Below, piece by piece: positions 15,614-23,366 of a stretch of 37,340 nt of DNA; the first letter of the stretch is position 1, and every line of letters starts with the position of its first letter. The notes beneath the pieces are model-generated. The model was not told the origin of the DNA. It was given only the letters and a program-made list of their open reading frames with translations, and did not search any database. Made by a program: the position numbers and the translations under genes. This DNA is from Geobacter sp. (GTDB taxonomy: Bacteria; Desulfobacterota; Desulfuromonadia; Geobacterales; Pseudopelobacteraceae): NCBI GenBank assembly GCA_009885845.1, contig VFJW01000026.1:1-37340 (forward strand), read 5' to 3'.

Positions 15614-18385
15614 TTAGTGCGCCTCACTCCAGTTTGCCCCGTAACTGATATCCACTTTCAGGGGAACCCTTGTTTCAACCGCATGCTCCATCTCTTCCTT
15701 CACAAGCAGCTCCATCTTCAACAACTCCTGTTCCGGTACTTCAAAAACCAGCTCGTCATGTACCTGCATTATCAGACGGCTTTGCAGCTGTTCTTCCCGA
15801 AGGCGCGAATCAACCCGGATCATGGCCGCTTTGATGATATCTGCTGCCGAACCCTGGATCGGGTAATTGATGGCGTTGCGCCTTGCAAATGCCAATATGT
15901 TGCCGTTTGAACTGTGGATGTCCGGGATAGGGAGGCGCCGGCCCAGGATCGTGGTGACGAAGCCGGACTCCTCTGCCTGGCGTATGCAGGAATCAAGGTA
16001 GGCCATGGCGCCGTTGTGACGTTCGCGGTAGGCAGCGATAAACTCATCGGCGGTCTTTCTGGCAATACCGAGCTGCTTTGCAAGGCTGAATGCTCCCTGG
16101 CCATAGATAATTCCGAAATTGATTGTTTTGGCCTGACGGCGCATCTCAGGGGTGACCATCTCAGGGAACAGGCCGAAGACCTCGGCGGCTGTGCGGGTGT
16201 GGATATCTTCGTCGTTGGCGAAAGCATGGCAGAAAACTTTGTCGCCGGATACATGCGCCAGCACACGCAGTTCGATCTGGGAATAATCGGCTGATAGAAT
16301 GACGTGCCCCGACGGGGCAATAAAAGCGTGGCGAATGAGTCTCCCTTCTTCGCTCCGGATCGGTATATTCTGCAGGTTAGGATCGGACGATGACAGGCGT
16401 CCGGTGTTGGTCACGGTCTGATTATAGGAGGTATGCACCCGCCCCGTGCGGGGATTGACAAGGCGTGGCAGGGCATCGCTATAAGTTGACTTGAGCTTGG
16501 CGACTCCGCGGTAGTCAAGGATCAACCGGACGATCTCATGCTCATCTGCCAGTGCAGTCAGAACTTCATTGTCGGTTGACCAACCAGTTTTTCCTTTGGT
16601 TTTTTTACCAGTCTGCAGGCCCATTCGCTCAAAGAGCACCTCGCCCATCTGTTTGGGGGAGTTGAGGTTAAAGCGCAGACCGGCCAGTCCGAATACCTGC
16701 TCTTCAAGCGAGGACATACGGCCGGCAAATTCTGTAGAGAGTCCTGCCAGAAGGTTGGAATCCAGAAGCACTCCGTGATTTTCCATGGCGGCCAGAATCT
16801 GAACCAGTGGCATCTCAACGGTATAAAACAAGTCTTCAAGCTGGTTAGCTGCAAGCTGAGGTTTGAACCTCCGGTACAGGAGCCAGGTTGCATCGGCGTC
16901 CTCAGCGGCATAGCGTGCCGCAGTATCGATCTCAATTTCGGAGAAATTTTTCTGGGTTTTACCGCTGCCGGTGACGTCAGCGTAGCTGATCATGCGGTGG
17001 TTGAGATGCTCCTGGGAAAGGGCGTCCAGGCCGTGGCTCTGCCGTGACGGATTGAGAACATAGGACGCCAGCATGGTGTCAAACCGGATACCGGCCAGGC
17101 GGATGTCGTTATTAGCCAGCACCTGCATGTCAAACTTGATATTTTGCCCGATCTTGCGGAGCGTATGGTCCTCAAGTAACGGCTTCAGGCGGTTCAATAC
17201 CATTGTGCGGGGCAGCTGTCCTTCGGCAGGTATATCTCCGTCAGCATCTCCTCCTTGAACGGGGAGGGGATTGTATGCGAACAGTGTCCCAACCTCTCCC
17301 GTGCGGGAGGCTGTGACTGGGTGTGGTTTTGTAACATGCCCGACCGGGATGTAATATGCCTCGTGATCCCGGAATGAGAATGATAGTCCCACGATCTCGG
17401 CTATTCGAGGGTCAAGGCTGGTGGTCTCCAGATCGAATGCGAACACCCCTGCCTGCTTCAGGCCAATCACAAGAGCCTCAAGCCCCTCAGTTGTTGTAAC
17501 GGTGTGATAATGCTCGCTGCTGAGGGTTGACTTTCCGGTCAGTTCCTTGATCAGTGAGGTGAATCCGAACCTCTTGAAGAAGGCATTCAGGGTTTCCTGG
17601 TCCGGTTCGCGCGCAGTAAGCGTTTCAAGCTCAACTTCCAGGGGCACATTAATTTCTATAGTCGCAAGGCGCCGTGACAACAGTGCCTGATCACGGAACT
17701 CCCGCAATCTCTCGCCATTTTTCCCTTTGACTTCATCAACCCGTGCCAGCAACAGATCAAGTGATCCGAACTCCTGAATCAGTTTCGTTGCGGTTTTTTC
17801 TCCAATACCCGGTACGCCGGGGATATTGTCGGAGGAATCACCTGCCAGCCCTAAAATGTCAATTACCTGTTCCGGGCCGACACCAAAGCGCTCGATCACG
17901 TCATTAATTCCGGATTCTTTTCCTTTCATGGTATCCAGCAGAGTGACCCGTTCAGTTACAATCTGCATCAGATCCTTGTCGCCGGTGACCACCACGACTT
18001 TCCCGCCCTGACTGGCAAAACGACCTGCCAGAGCACCAATGATGTCATCGGCCTCATATCCCTGTAGTTCCAGTGTTGGAATGTTAAAAGCTCTGACAAC
18101 TTCTCGAATAGGTTCCATCTGCATCCGCAGGTCATCCGGCATCGCAGCACGGTTTGCTTTGTATTGCGGGTACATTTCCGTGCGGAAAGTTGTCCGTCCG
18201 GCATCGAAAACGACAGCAATATGCTGCGGATCATAATCCTTCAGCAGTTTGAGCAGCATTTGTATGAAACCGTAAATGGCATTGGTAGGATGCCCGCTCG
18301 GTGATGAGAGGTGTCGAATAGCGAAGTAGGCCCGGTATATATAGGAAGAACCGTCAACCAGATAGAGTGTTTCCCTGTGGCTCAC
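15614..18385 (-). CDS. polA: DNA polymerase I with an in-frame palindromic insertion
   Basis: Replication and repair polymerase of 923 residues: 5'-3' exonuclease (1-~285), 3'-5' exonuclease (~300-510) and polymerase (~530-923). Proofreading residues survive: Asp318/Glu320 (FDLETT), Asp419 (IKFDM), and Tyr492/Asp496 (YAAED). Polymerase motifs include DYSQIELRVLAH, AKTINFGIIYGQG and QVHDELVFE. About 36 residues (353-388), rich in Gly/Asp/Pro, interrupt the exonuclease domain between the first and second acidic motifs and are encoded by two hairpin-forming palindromes. Start is GTG at 18385, overlapping the DUF4177 stop (GTGA) behind a GAGGAGGA ribosome site. Confidence 0.97.
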   Translation of the reverse strand: MSHRETLYLVDGSSYIYRAYFAIRHLSSPSGHPTNAIYGFIQMLLKLLKDYDPQHIAVVFDAGRTTFRTEMYPQYKANRAAMPDDLRMQMEPIREVVRAFNIPTLELQGYEADDIIGALAGRFASQGGKVVVVTGDKDLMQIVTERVTLLDTMKGKESGINDVIERFGVGPEQVIDILGLAGDSSDNIPGVPGIGEKTATKLIQEFGSLDLLLARVDEVKGKNGERLREFRDQALLSRRLATIEINVPLEVELETLTAREPDQETLNAFFKRFGFTSLIKELTGKSTLSSEHYHTVTTTEGLEALVIGLKQAGVFAFDLETTSLDPRIAEIVGLSFSFRDHEAYYIPVGHVTKPHPVTASRTGEVGTLFAYNPLPVQGGDADGDIPAEGQLPRTMVLNRLKPLLEDHTLRKIGQNIKFDMQVLANNDIRLAGIRFDTMLASYVLNPSRQSHGLDALSQEHLNHRMISYADVTGSGKTQKNFSEIEIDTAARYAAEDADATWLLYRRFKPQLAANQLEDLFYTVEMPLVQILAAMENHGVLLDSNLLAGLSTEFAGRMSSLEEQVFGLAGLRFNLNSPKQMGEVLFERMGLQTGKKTKGKTGWSTDNEVLTALADEHEIVRLILDYRGVAKLKSTYSDALPRLVNPRTGRVHTSYNQTVTNTGRLSSSDPNLQNIPIRSEEGRLIRHAFIAPSGHVILSADYSQIELRVLAHVSGDKVFCHAFANDEDIHTRTAAEVFGLFPEMVTPEMRRQAKTINFGIIYGQGAFSLAKQLGIARKTADEFIAAYRERHNGAMAYLDSCIRQAEESGFVTTILGRRLPIPDIHSSNGNILAFARRNAINYPIQGSAADIIKAAMIRVDSRLREEQLQSRLIMQVHDELVFEVPEQELLKMELLVKEEMEHAVETRVPLKVDISYGANWSEAH
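17222..17329 (-). repeat. In-frame palindromic element within polA
   Basis: Two hairpins lie in this insert: CCTCC/GGAGG (17250-17254 and 17263-17267, 8-base loop) and CTCCCG/CGGGAG (17296-17301 and 17304-17309, 2-base loop). Its C/T-rich and G/A-rich patches differ from the rest of polA. The frame stays open and no stop is introduced. Confidence 0.6.
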
Positions 18386-18573
18386 GATTTATCCTCCTCG
18401 CAGCGGGATTCCTGCGTGAAAAGCACAAAAGCCATGGCAGGGCGTTTACTCGATTCGCGCATGGCGAACTGCAGCCCATCAAAGTTCCACCCTTTGGAGC
18501 TCCAGAGGTTGAGTGTTTCTTCTATTGCATCTTCGGTGACCGTTCCGATTTCAACAACTTTGTAAATCAGCAT
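18382..18573 (-). CDS. DUF4177-like small protein
   Basis: Small protein of 63 residues. It has the pattern of DUF4177: a YKVVEIG strand, a helix with EETLNLWSSKGWNFDGLQ, and a second strand AMAFVLFTQ. Function unknown. ATG at 18573 follows AAAGGA. Its stop codon overlaps the polA GTG by four bases, so it is in the polA operon and translation is likely coupled. Confidence 0.75.
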   Translation of the reverse strand: MLIYKVVEIGTVTEDAIEETLNLWSSKGWNFDGLQFAMRESSKRPAMAFVLFTQESRCEEDKS

Positions 18574-18631
18574 GATTACGTCCTTTTGTAACGTTCCACT
18601 GATGAGCCGTATAACCCGATTGAGGATTCAT

Positions 18632-18657
18632 AAAAAAAAGGCGGCTCGAAAGCCGCC
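18632..18657 (-). terminator. Rho-independent terminator of iclR
   Basis: Read on the minus strand: GGCGGCT and AGCCGCC form a 7-bp stem with a 4-base loop, followed by eight T (18639-18632). It lies 24 bases after the iclR-type gene stop and before DUF4177-polA. Confidence 0.9.
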
Positions 18658-18681
18658 CTGAAATTGTCTGTAAGGAGCGAA

Positions 18682-19464
18682 TTATTTCTGGAAACCAAGT
18701 TTTGCGGAAATTTCATCCCCTGCTTTCAGTACCAGAGGGATCAATTCGTTTTTAATCCTTTCATCAGAGAAGCGCATTGAAGGTCCTGAAATACTGACAG
18801 CTCCGATAATGCGGCGGGTGTAGTCACGAATCGGAGCACTGACACATTTAACGCCGGTGTCCAGTTCTTCATTGTCGAAAGCGTACCCCTGCTCGGCAAT
18901 CTGTTTCAGTTGTTTTTTTAAGGTTTCACGGTCGGTTATAGTATTTGGAGTATAGCTTTTGAGCTCTTTCGAGGGGAGATACGCCTCAAGCTCCTCATCG
19001 CTCATAAAGGCTACCTGTACCTTGCCAGCCGCTGTGCAGTAGGCCGGAAGCCTTGAACCAACCCGTGGGACAACCCTGACGGTCATTGCTGTTTCAACAA
19101 CATCAAGATAGACAATGTTGAAATCTTTTAGTATTGATACATAGGTTGTTTCATTGCAGCTTGCGACCAGCGCTTCAAGAACCGGTTTTGACTGCCTGAG
19201 CAACCCCATCTGCTTGATGAAAGTCTGCCCGAGTTCAAGAGTTTTCAGGCCGAGACGATAGTTTTCCGTCACTTTGTTCTGTTCAATGTAGCTTCGGGAT
19301 TCGAGTGTCGCAAGCAATCTGAAGACATTATTTTTATGAAGTTTCAAGCGTTTGCTCAGTTCAGTAACACCCAGTTCGTCAACCTCGCCATGAAACTGCT
19401 CTAAAAGATCGAGGGCATGAGATACTGCTTGTATTAGATATTCCGACTTTTCTTTTTTTGCCAT
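18682..19464 (-). CDS. IclR-family transcriptional regulator
   Basis: DNA-binding regulator of 260 residues. The winged HTH (about 8-70: QAVSHALDLLEQFH, VTELSKRLKLHKNNVFRLLATLESRSYIEQ) is followed by the IclR effector domain (~80-255) with the family-typical SRLPAYCTAAGKVQVA, DNEELDTGVKCVSAPIRD and IGAVSISGPSMRF. The ligand is unknown. ATG at 19464 was chosen: AAAGGAT precedes it and the extra 18 codons upstream would start from a non-ATG codon. It diverges from usp with a shared control region and its own promoter; autoregulation and control of usp are plausible. Confidence 0.92.
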   Translation of the reverse strand: MAKKEKSEYLIQAVSHALDLLEQFHGEVDELGVTELSKRLKLHKNNVFRLLATLESRSYIEQNKVTENYRLGLKTLELGQTFIKQMGLLRQSKPVLEALVASCNETTYVSILKDFNIVYLDVVETAMTVRVVPRVGSRLPAYCTAAGKVQVAFMSDEELEAYLPSKELKSYTPNTITDRETLKKQLKQIAEQGYAFDNEELDTGVKCVSAPIRDYTRRIIGAVSISGPSMRFSDERIKNELIPLVLKAGDEISAKLGFQK

Positions 19465-19489
19465 GAGAGCGATCCTTTTAATGAGTTGG

Positions 19490-19518
19490 AGTATAGGAAG
19501 TGAAGTGCAACATATCAA
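19490..19518 (-). promoter_or_regulatory. Sigma-70 promoter for iclR-type gene
   Basis: On the minus strand: TTGATA (19518-19513), 17-base spacer, TATACT (19495-19490), each 5 of 6. It points to the ATG at 19464. Confidence 0.65.
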
Positions 19519-19599
19519 AATACCGTCGTTAATTAAAAAATAGGTTGAATGAAACTCTTTTGGAGCAATTATTCGAAATGTTAGAATATTGTTTTACAA

Positions 19600-19628
19600 T
19601 TGTCAAGTGTGAAAAATTGCTTTATATT
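19600..19628 (+). promoter_or_regulatory. Sigma-70 promoter for usp, with dyad at -35
   Basis: TTGTCA (19600-19605), 17-base spacer, TATATT (19623-19628), each 5 of 6, 66 bases before usp. The dyad ATTGT-TTT-ACAAT (19588-19600) abuts the -35 box and is a candidate operator. Confidence 0.65.
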
Positions 19629-19694
19629 TAAATCTCACCAGAGGTTTCACTAACCTTCCGGAACGTGCGGTTATAAAACAGATATGAGGGGCCA

Positions 19695-20150
19695 ATGCTG
19701 AACCTTTGTAAAAAAATACTTGTTGCCATTGATGGCTCCCCTGTATCCGACAAGGCGGCAGAAGAGGCCGTACGACTTGCGGCCGGCAATCAGAGTCAAT
19801 TTAAAAGCAGAATTTTTGCATTACTCGTATTGCCAAATGCTCCGAATTCAACCTACACTGATTTTGTGCCGACGGCCCCGATGACTGAAACAAATAAATG
19901 GGATGAACTCCGTGAAAAAATATTTTATGTCGTTGAAAAATGTGCTGTTGAACACAATATCCCGCTGGAAATGATAATTGAATATGGTGACCCTGCTGAT
20001 ACCATTATCCGGCTTGCCAGGCGCGAAGAAATTGATGTAATTGTTATCGGCAGTTCAGGTAAGGGCTTTATCCAGCGACGCATCAAAGGGAGCATTTCTC
20101 ATAAAGTAGCCAGTAATGCCTCTTGTTCGGTTTTTATAGTGAGAGGTTAA
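19695..20150 (+). CDS. Universal stress protein (UspA family)
   Basis: Single-domain cytoplasmic Usp of 151 residues. It opens with KKILVAIDGSPVSDKAAEEA and has the ATP-binding motif G-2x-G-9x-G-S at Gly119, Gly122, Gly132, Ser133, so it is of the ATP-binding subclass. Such proteins aid survival under stress, often as dimers. ATG at 19695 follows GAGGGG. A polysaccharide deacetylase follows after 15 bases. Confidence 0.93.
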   Translation: MLNLCKKILVAIDGSPVSDKAAEEAVRLAAGNQSQFKSRIFALLVLPNAPNSTYTDFVPTAPMTETNKWDELREKIFYVVEKCAVEHNIPLEMIIEYGDPADTIIRLARREEIDVIVIGSSGKGFIQRRIKGSISHKVASNASCSVFIVRG

Positions 20151-20165
20151 CTCAGGAAGGTTTTT

Positions 20166-20957
20166 ATGTTCTGTTTTATTACCCGATTATGTGTATCAAC
20201 AATTATTCTCCTGTTGCCGTTGTCAGCCTTTGCTGCGGAATCATTTCGCGTGCCTATTCTTCTGTACCACCGGTTCGGGGCCACAGTGGCAGATGGCATG
20301 ACGATTACGACCCCGGTCTTTGAAGCTCAGATGAAATATCTTCATGATAACGGTTACAAGGTAATTCCGCTACGGCAGCTTGTTGATTATTATCAGGGAA
20401 AGGCCCCGGCCCCGGGTCCCAAGTCGGTCGTAATCGCTGAAGATGATGCTCACAAGTCTGTTTACAGTGATATGTTGCCGATTATCAAAAAGTATCGCTA
20501 CCCGGTGACCATTTTTGCGTATCCATCAGCAATCTCCAACGCAAAATATGCCATGACCTGGGAACAGATGCGAGAACTTACAAAAACCGGACTCTTTACC
20601 GTTCAGTCGCATACCTATTGGCATCCAAACTTTAAGCAGGAACGGAAAAAACTGAGTAAGGCCGCTCTGGACTCACTTGTTATGACGCAGTTGAAAAAAT
20701 CGAAGGCCCGGCTTGAAACGGAGCTGGGAGTGAAGGTAGATATGCTGGCCTGGCCGTTCGGTATATATGATGATTATTTGATCGATAAGGCTACTGAAGC
20801 AGGCTATGGTGCCACATTCACTATTGAGCGACGCCATGCGACGGCATCTGATTCTGTGTTGAAGCTGCCCCGCTACCTTTTGGTTAATGCCGACAGTGGT
20901 AAAGCTTTTGTGCAGCTCCTCGAAGGGAACGCAATCAAGCGAAATATAGCCTATTAA
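20166..20957 (+). CDS. Polysaccharide deacetylase family protein
   Basis: Exported NodB-type carbohydrate esterase of 263 residues: signal peptide (1-23, cleaving near AFA), then a PILLYHRFG opening typical of the PgaB/IcaB-like branch. The first catalytic block is AEDDAH (91-96) in place of TFDDG: the Asp pair (93-94) remains but Phe and Gly are lost. The metal-binding SHTYWH (His149, His153) and WPFG (~215-218) blocks are intact. De-N-acetylation of a GlcNAc polymer in the envelope is likely; the unusual first motif leaves substrate uncertain. ATG follows AGGAAGG. Confidence 0.87.
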   Translation: MFCFITRLCVSTIILLLPLSAFAAESFRVPILLYHRFGATVADGMTITTPVFEAQMKYLHDNGYKVIPLRQLVDYYQGKAPAPGPKSVVIAEDDAHKSVYSDMLPIIKKYRYPVTIFAYPSAISNAKYAMTWEQMRELTKTGLFTVQSHTYWHPNFKQERKKLSKAALDSLVMTQLKKSKARLETELGVKVDMLAWPFGIYDDYLIDKATEAGYGATFTIERRHATASDSVLKLPRYLLVNADSGKAFVQLLEGNAIKRNIAY

Positions 20958-21139
20958 TGTCTGATGCAGCTCAGCAAAAGCACCTCTGTTCAGATTGTAC
21001 CTGCTGTCAGTGGTGTTCTGATGATCGATGCCGTCTCTGTCTGAAACACTCAAGCTGTCGTCGCAAGTTATCAATTGCGGAACAGATCGCTTTGTATGAT
21101 TCACTGAATTGTGCCGATTCTGAAACAATAAAGCTGTAA
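20957..21139 (+). CDS. Cysteine-rich small protein
   Basis: Predicted protein of 60 residues with eight cysteines, seven of them packed into positions 11-34 (CSDCTCCQWC, CRLC, SSC). The pairs suggest a zinc- or Fe-S-binding knuckle. Its ATG overlaps the deacetylase stop codon (TAATG), supporting re-initiation rather than chance, but the ribosome site is weak and the family is not one I recognise. Confidence 0.55.
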   Translation: MSDAAQQKHLCSDCTCCQWCSDDRCRLCLKHSSCRRKLSIAEQIALYDSLNCADSETIKL

Positions 21140-21181
21140 CTATAGATGGTTATGAAATATACGGAGCTTGAGGATATGCTG

Positions 21182-21197
21182 CTATTTCGAGAAATAG
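21182..21197. repeat. Perfect 16-bp palindrome upstream of the small lipoprotein gene
   Basis: CTATTTC (21182-21188), GA, GAAATAG (21191-21197). It lies ~95 bases before the GTG at 21291 and just upstream of an AT-rich TATATT; a candidate operator. Confidence 0.4.
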
Positions 21198-21290
21198 TGT
21201 TATATTTTCAAGCGTTAGAATATTTCTCTTGGAATAAAGCGCAGTAATATGGTAAAAAAAATGAGACACTAAAAATTCAGGAGGTCGCAG

Positions 21291-21713
21291 GTGAAAAAAA
21301 CAGCATTAGTAGTTCTCAGTATTGCCGCTCTCGCTCTTGCCGGATGCAAAGACAAACCAAAGACTGAAGCCCCAGCCCCGGCTCCACAGGCAGCTATGCC
21401 TGGCGCCGCAGTTCCAGGTGCAACTGCACCGGGTGGTGATCCACACGCTGGCATGAAGGCGCAGGAAATTCCTGCCGGAGCAGGTAAAAAAGCCACGGTT
21501 ACTCAGACCATGAACTCAGGCGGTTACACATATGTGGAAGCGGCTGACGAAAAAGGTGTGAAAGCCTGGTTGGCGCTGCCTGAAATCAAAGTTGCCAAAG
21601 GCGACAAGATTGAGTATCCTGAAACTCCGCCTCTGGCCAACTTCCAGAGTAAAACTCTGAACAAAACCTTTGAAAAGATATCCTTCATCCCTGGTATCAG
21701 GATTGTGAAGTAA
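21291..21713 (+). CDS. Small lipoprotein with NrfJ-like C-terminal domain
   Basis: Lipoprotein of 140 residues. The signal peptide ends in ALAGC (Cys19); Lys at +2 favours the outer membrane. A Pro/Ala/Gly linker (~24-57) leads to a compact domain (~66-140) beginning TQTMNSGGYTYVE, resembling the OB-like domain of NrfJ-type proteins encoded near cytochrome c nitrite reductases. No such cytochrome gene is nearby. Start is GTG at 21291 with a strong AGGAGG. A rho-independent terminator follows 21 bases after the stop. Confidence 0.8.
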   Translation: MKKTALVVLSIAALALAGCKDKPKTEAPAPAPQAAMPGAAVPGATAPGGDPHAGMKAQEIPAGAGKKATVTQTMNSGGYTYVEAADEKGVKAWLALPEIKVAKGDKIEYPETPPLANFQSKTLNKTFEKISFIPGIRIVK

Positions 21714-21734
21714 TTTTCAGAGCGTAGAACCCGG

Positions 21735-21766
21735 ACGGGGCCTTTAACTTGGCCCCGTTTTTTTTT
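21735..21766 (+). terminator. Rho-independent terminator of the small lipoprotein gene
   Basis: ACGGGGCC (21735-21742) pairs with GGCCCCGT (21751-21758) around an 8-base loop, followed by nine T. It overlaps the last codons and stop of the convergent radical SAM gene. Confidence 0.93.
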
Positions 21767-23303
21767 GTGATGATTGTGCTGTTTTCGAGGGACAATGTTC
21801 CGGAATGATCTGTAGCACTCTGGCGTAGCACTCGTTCCCTTTTTTGATCCTGCCGAGCGTTGTATGCAAATCGCCGAGTAGAAACCACCCCCACGGATTC
21901 CCGGGTTGCAGGATTGTGATTTCCCGCAATTCTTTCTCAGCGTTATCGCAATCACCCCTTTGACGATACCATTCCCCTGCGATTACATTTGTAGTAAAAC
22001 AGAATCCAAGACGCTCCTTCTGCCTGTTGAATCGTTCAGGATCATTCTGCGGATTCTTTGCCAATGCCTTCAAAAGTCGCGTAGACGAATGGTCTGTTCT
22101 TGGCGCTGCGTAAATGGCGGCTTGGTGTGTGTCAGTAAAAACTCCGGGGGAAACTTTGCCGGTTGCCACGGCATCTTTATACAGTTTCGTGCCCGGGTAA
22201 TAGGCAAGAGGAGATACATAGCCGTCATCCGGCTGAATGTGTCTGACAAGCTCTATCGTTTGTCGAATGTCTTCGCTGGTCTCTCCGGGAACATTACTGA
22301 TCAGGTAAATTGAAAGATTTATGCCGACCTCCCTGATGGTAGTACAGGCATCCTCAATCCGGGATGGAGTTATTTTCTTACCTAGTTGTCGGAGGATGCG
22401 CGGCGAACCGGACTCAACGCCGAGTTGAATGCATTCGCAACCGGCGCGTTTCATTTCAATCACCAATTCTTCGTCAATAGCAGTGACTCGGGACTGACAG
22501 TTCCAAAGAATGTTAACCTCATGTTTCTGTAATAATGAGCAGAATTCCAGTACTCTCTTGCGATCGGCCGTAAACGTGTCATCACGAATAGAAAAATAGA
22601 TGAGGCCGAATTTCTGTTGAAGATACCGGATCTCTTCAACGATTGCTGCAGGCGAACGGAAACGGACTTTTTTCCCCCAGAAATCGGGTGAACTGCAGAA
22701 ATAGCAGGTAGATGGACAACCTCGGGTTGTGACTATAAATTCGGATTGCAATTCAATATCCAGACCGATTGTCGTGTCAAAATAGTGCGCCGGCAGCGGC
22801 AGACGATCAAGGTCTTCGAGGCTTTTTCGAGGAGGAGTGACGATAACTGTGCCGTTACAACGGAAAGCCATCCCGTCCACGCTATGCCATTCTGTATTTG
22901 AAGATATCCGTGCAACCAGTTCCAGCAGCGTCAGTTCTGCTTCACCACGAATCACAGCATCCACTGGTGAATCTTCGATAAGAATGTCTTCATAGCTGAA
23001 GGTCGCGTGCCCGCCACCCATCACAATCGTGCTATCAGGGAGGAGGTCACGGCATACGCGGGCAAGTTCGAGAGAAATGTGTCTATTGTGGGTCCATTGT
23101 GAAATGCCGATGACATCGGGCTCGTGATTCAGTAATTCCTGTTTGATACGGGAGGTCGGCCACGCAGAAAAATTAGCCAGAATCGAATCATATCCTGCTT
23201 CACGTAAACAGGCGTGCAGGTAGCACAACCCGGTGGGCACGAGATTTATGTAGGGATCTTTGCGATGTGTTAATCCGGATTGGTAGGCGAGCAGGATTTT
23301 CAT
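21744..23303 (-). CDS. B12-binding-type radical SAM protein with C-terminal TPR-like helices
   Basis: Radical SAM enzyme of 519 residues. An N-terminal B12-binding-like Rossmann domain (1-~150, with VMGGGHATF) precedes the radical SAM core, whose canonical CX3CX2C is Cys196/Cys200/Cys203 (RGCPSTCYFC). Further core motifs are SIRDDTFTAD and CIQLGVESGS. Residues ~430-500 look like one or two TPR-like helical pairs. It lacks a clear DXHXXG base-off motif. Such enzymes perform methylations or rearrangements; substrate unknown. ATG at 23303 has no ribosome site and follows directly on the U-run of the upstream gene's terminator. The stop lies inside the opposing lipoprotein gene's terminator. Confidence 0.87.
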   Translation of the reverse strand: MKILLAYQSGLTHRKDPYINLVPTGLCYLHACLREAGYDSILANFSAWPTSRIKQELLNHEPDVIGISQWTHNRHISLELARVCRDLLPDSTIVMGGGHATFSYEDILIEDSPVDAVIRGEAELTLLELVARISSNTEWHSVDGMAFRCNGTVIVTPPRKSLEDLDRLPLPAHYFDTTIGLDIELQSEFIVTTRGCPSTCYFCSSPDFWGKKVRFRSPAAIVEEIRYLQQKFGLIYFSIRDDTFTADRKRVLEFCSLLQKHEVNILWNCQSRVTAIDEELVIEMKRAGCECIQLGVESGSPRILRQLGKKITPSRIEDACTTIREVGINLSIYLISNVPGETSEDIRQTIELVRHIQPDDGYVSPLAYYPGTKLYKDAVATGKVSPGVFTDTHQAAIYAAPRTDHSSTRLLKALAKNPQNDPERFNRQKERLGFCFTTNVIAGEWYRQRGDCDNAEKELREITILQPGNPWGWFLLGDLHTTLGRIKKGNECYARVLQIIPEHCPSKTAQSSQKKTGPS

Positions 23304-23307
23304 GGCG

Positions 23308-23335
23308 AAAAAAAATCCGGGTCAGTCGACCCGGA
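23308..23335 (-). terminator. Rho-independent terminator of the LysM/NlpC gene
   Basis: Minus strand: TCCGGGTC and GACCCGGA form a perfect 8-bp stem with a 4-base loop, followed by eight T (23315-23308). The T run ends 4 bases before the radical SAM ATG. Confidence 0.92.
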
Positions 23336-23366
23336 TGTAATAAGTATGCAACATGCGTGACAGGCA

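Noticed and set aside
17222-17329. polA as a pseudogene or frameshift
   Set aside because: The frame is continuous for 923 codons and all polymerase and proofreading residues are present, so the insert appears tolerated.
21361-21440. Short tandem-like repeats
   Set aside because: They encode the Pro/Ala/Gly linker of the small lipoprotein, ordinary low-complexity coding sequence.
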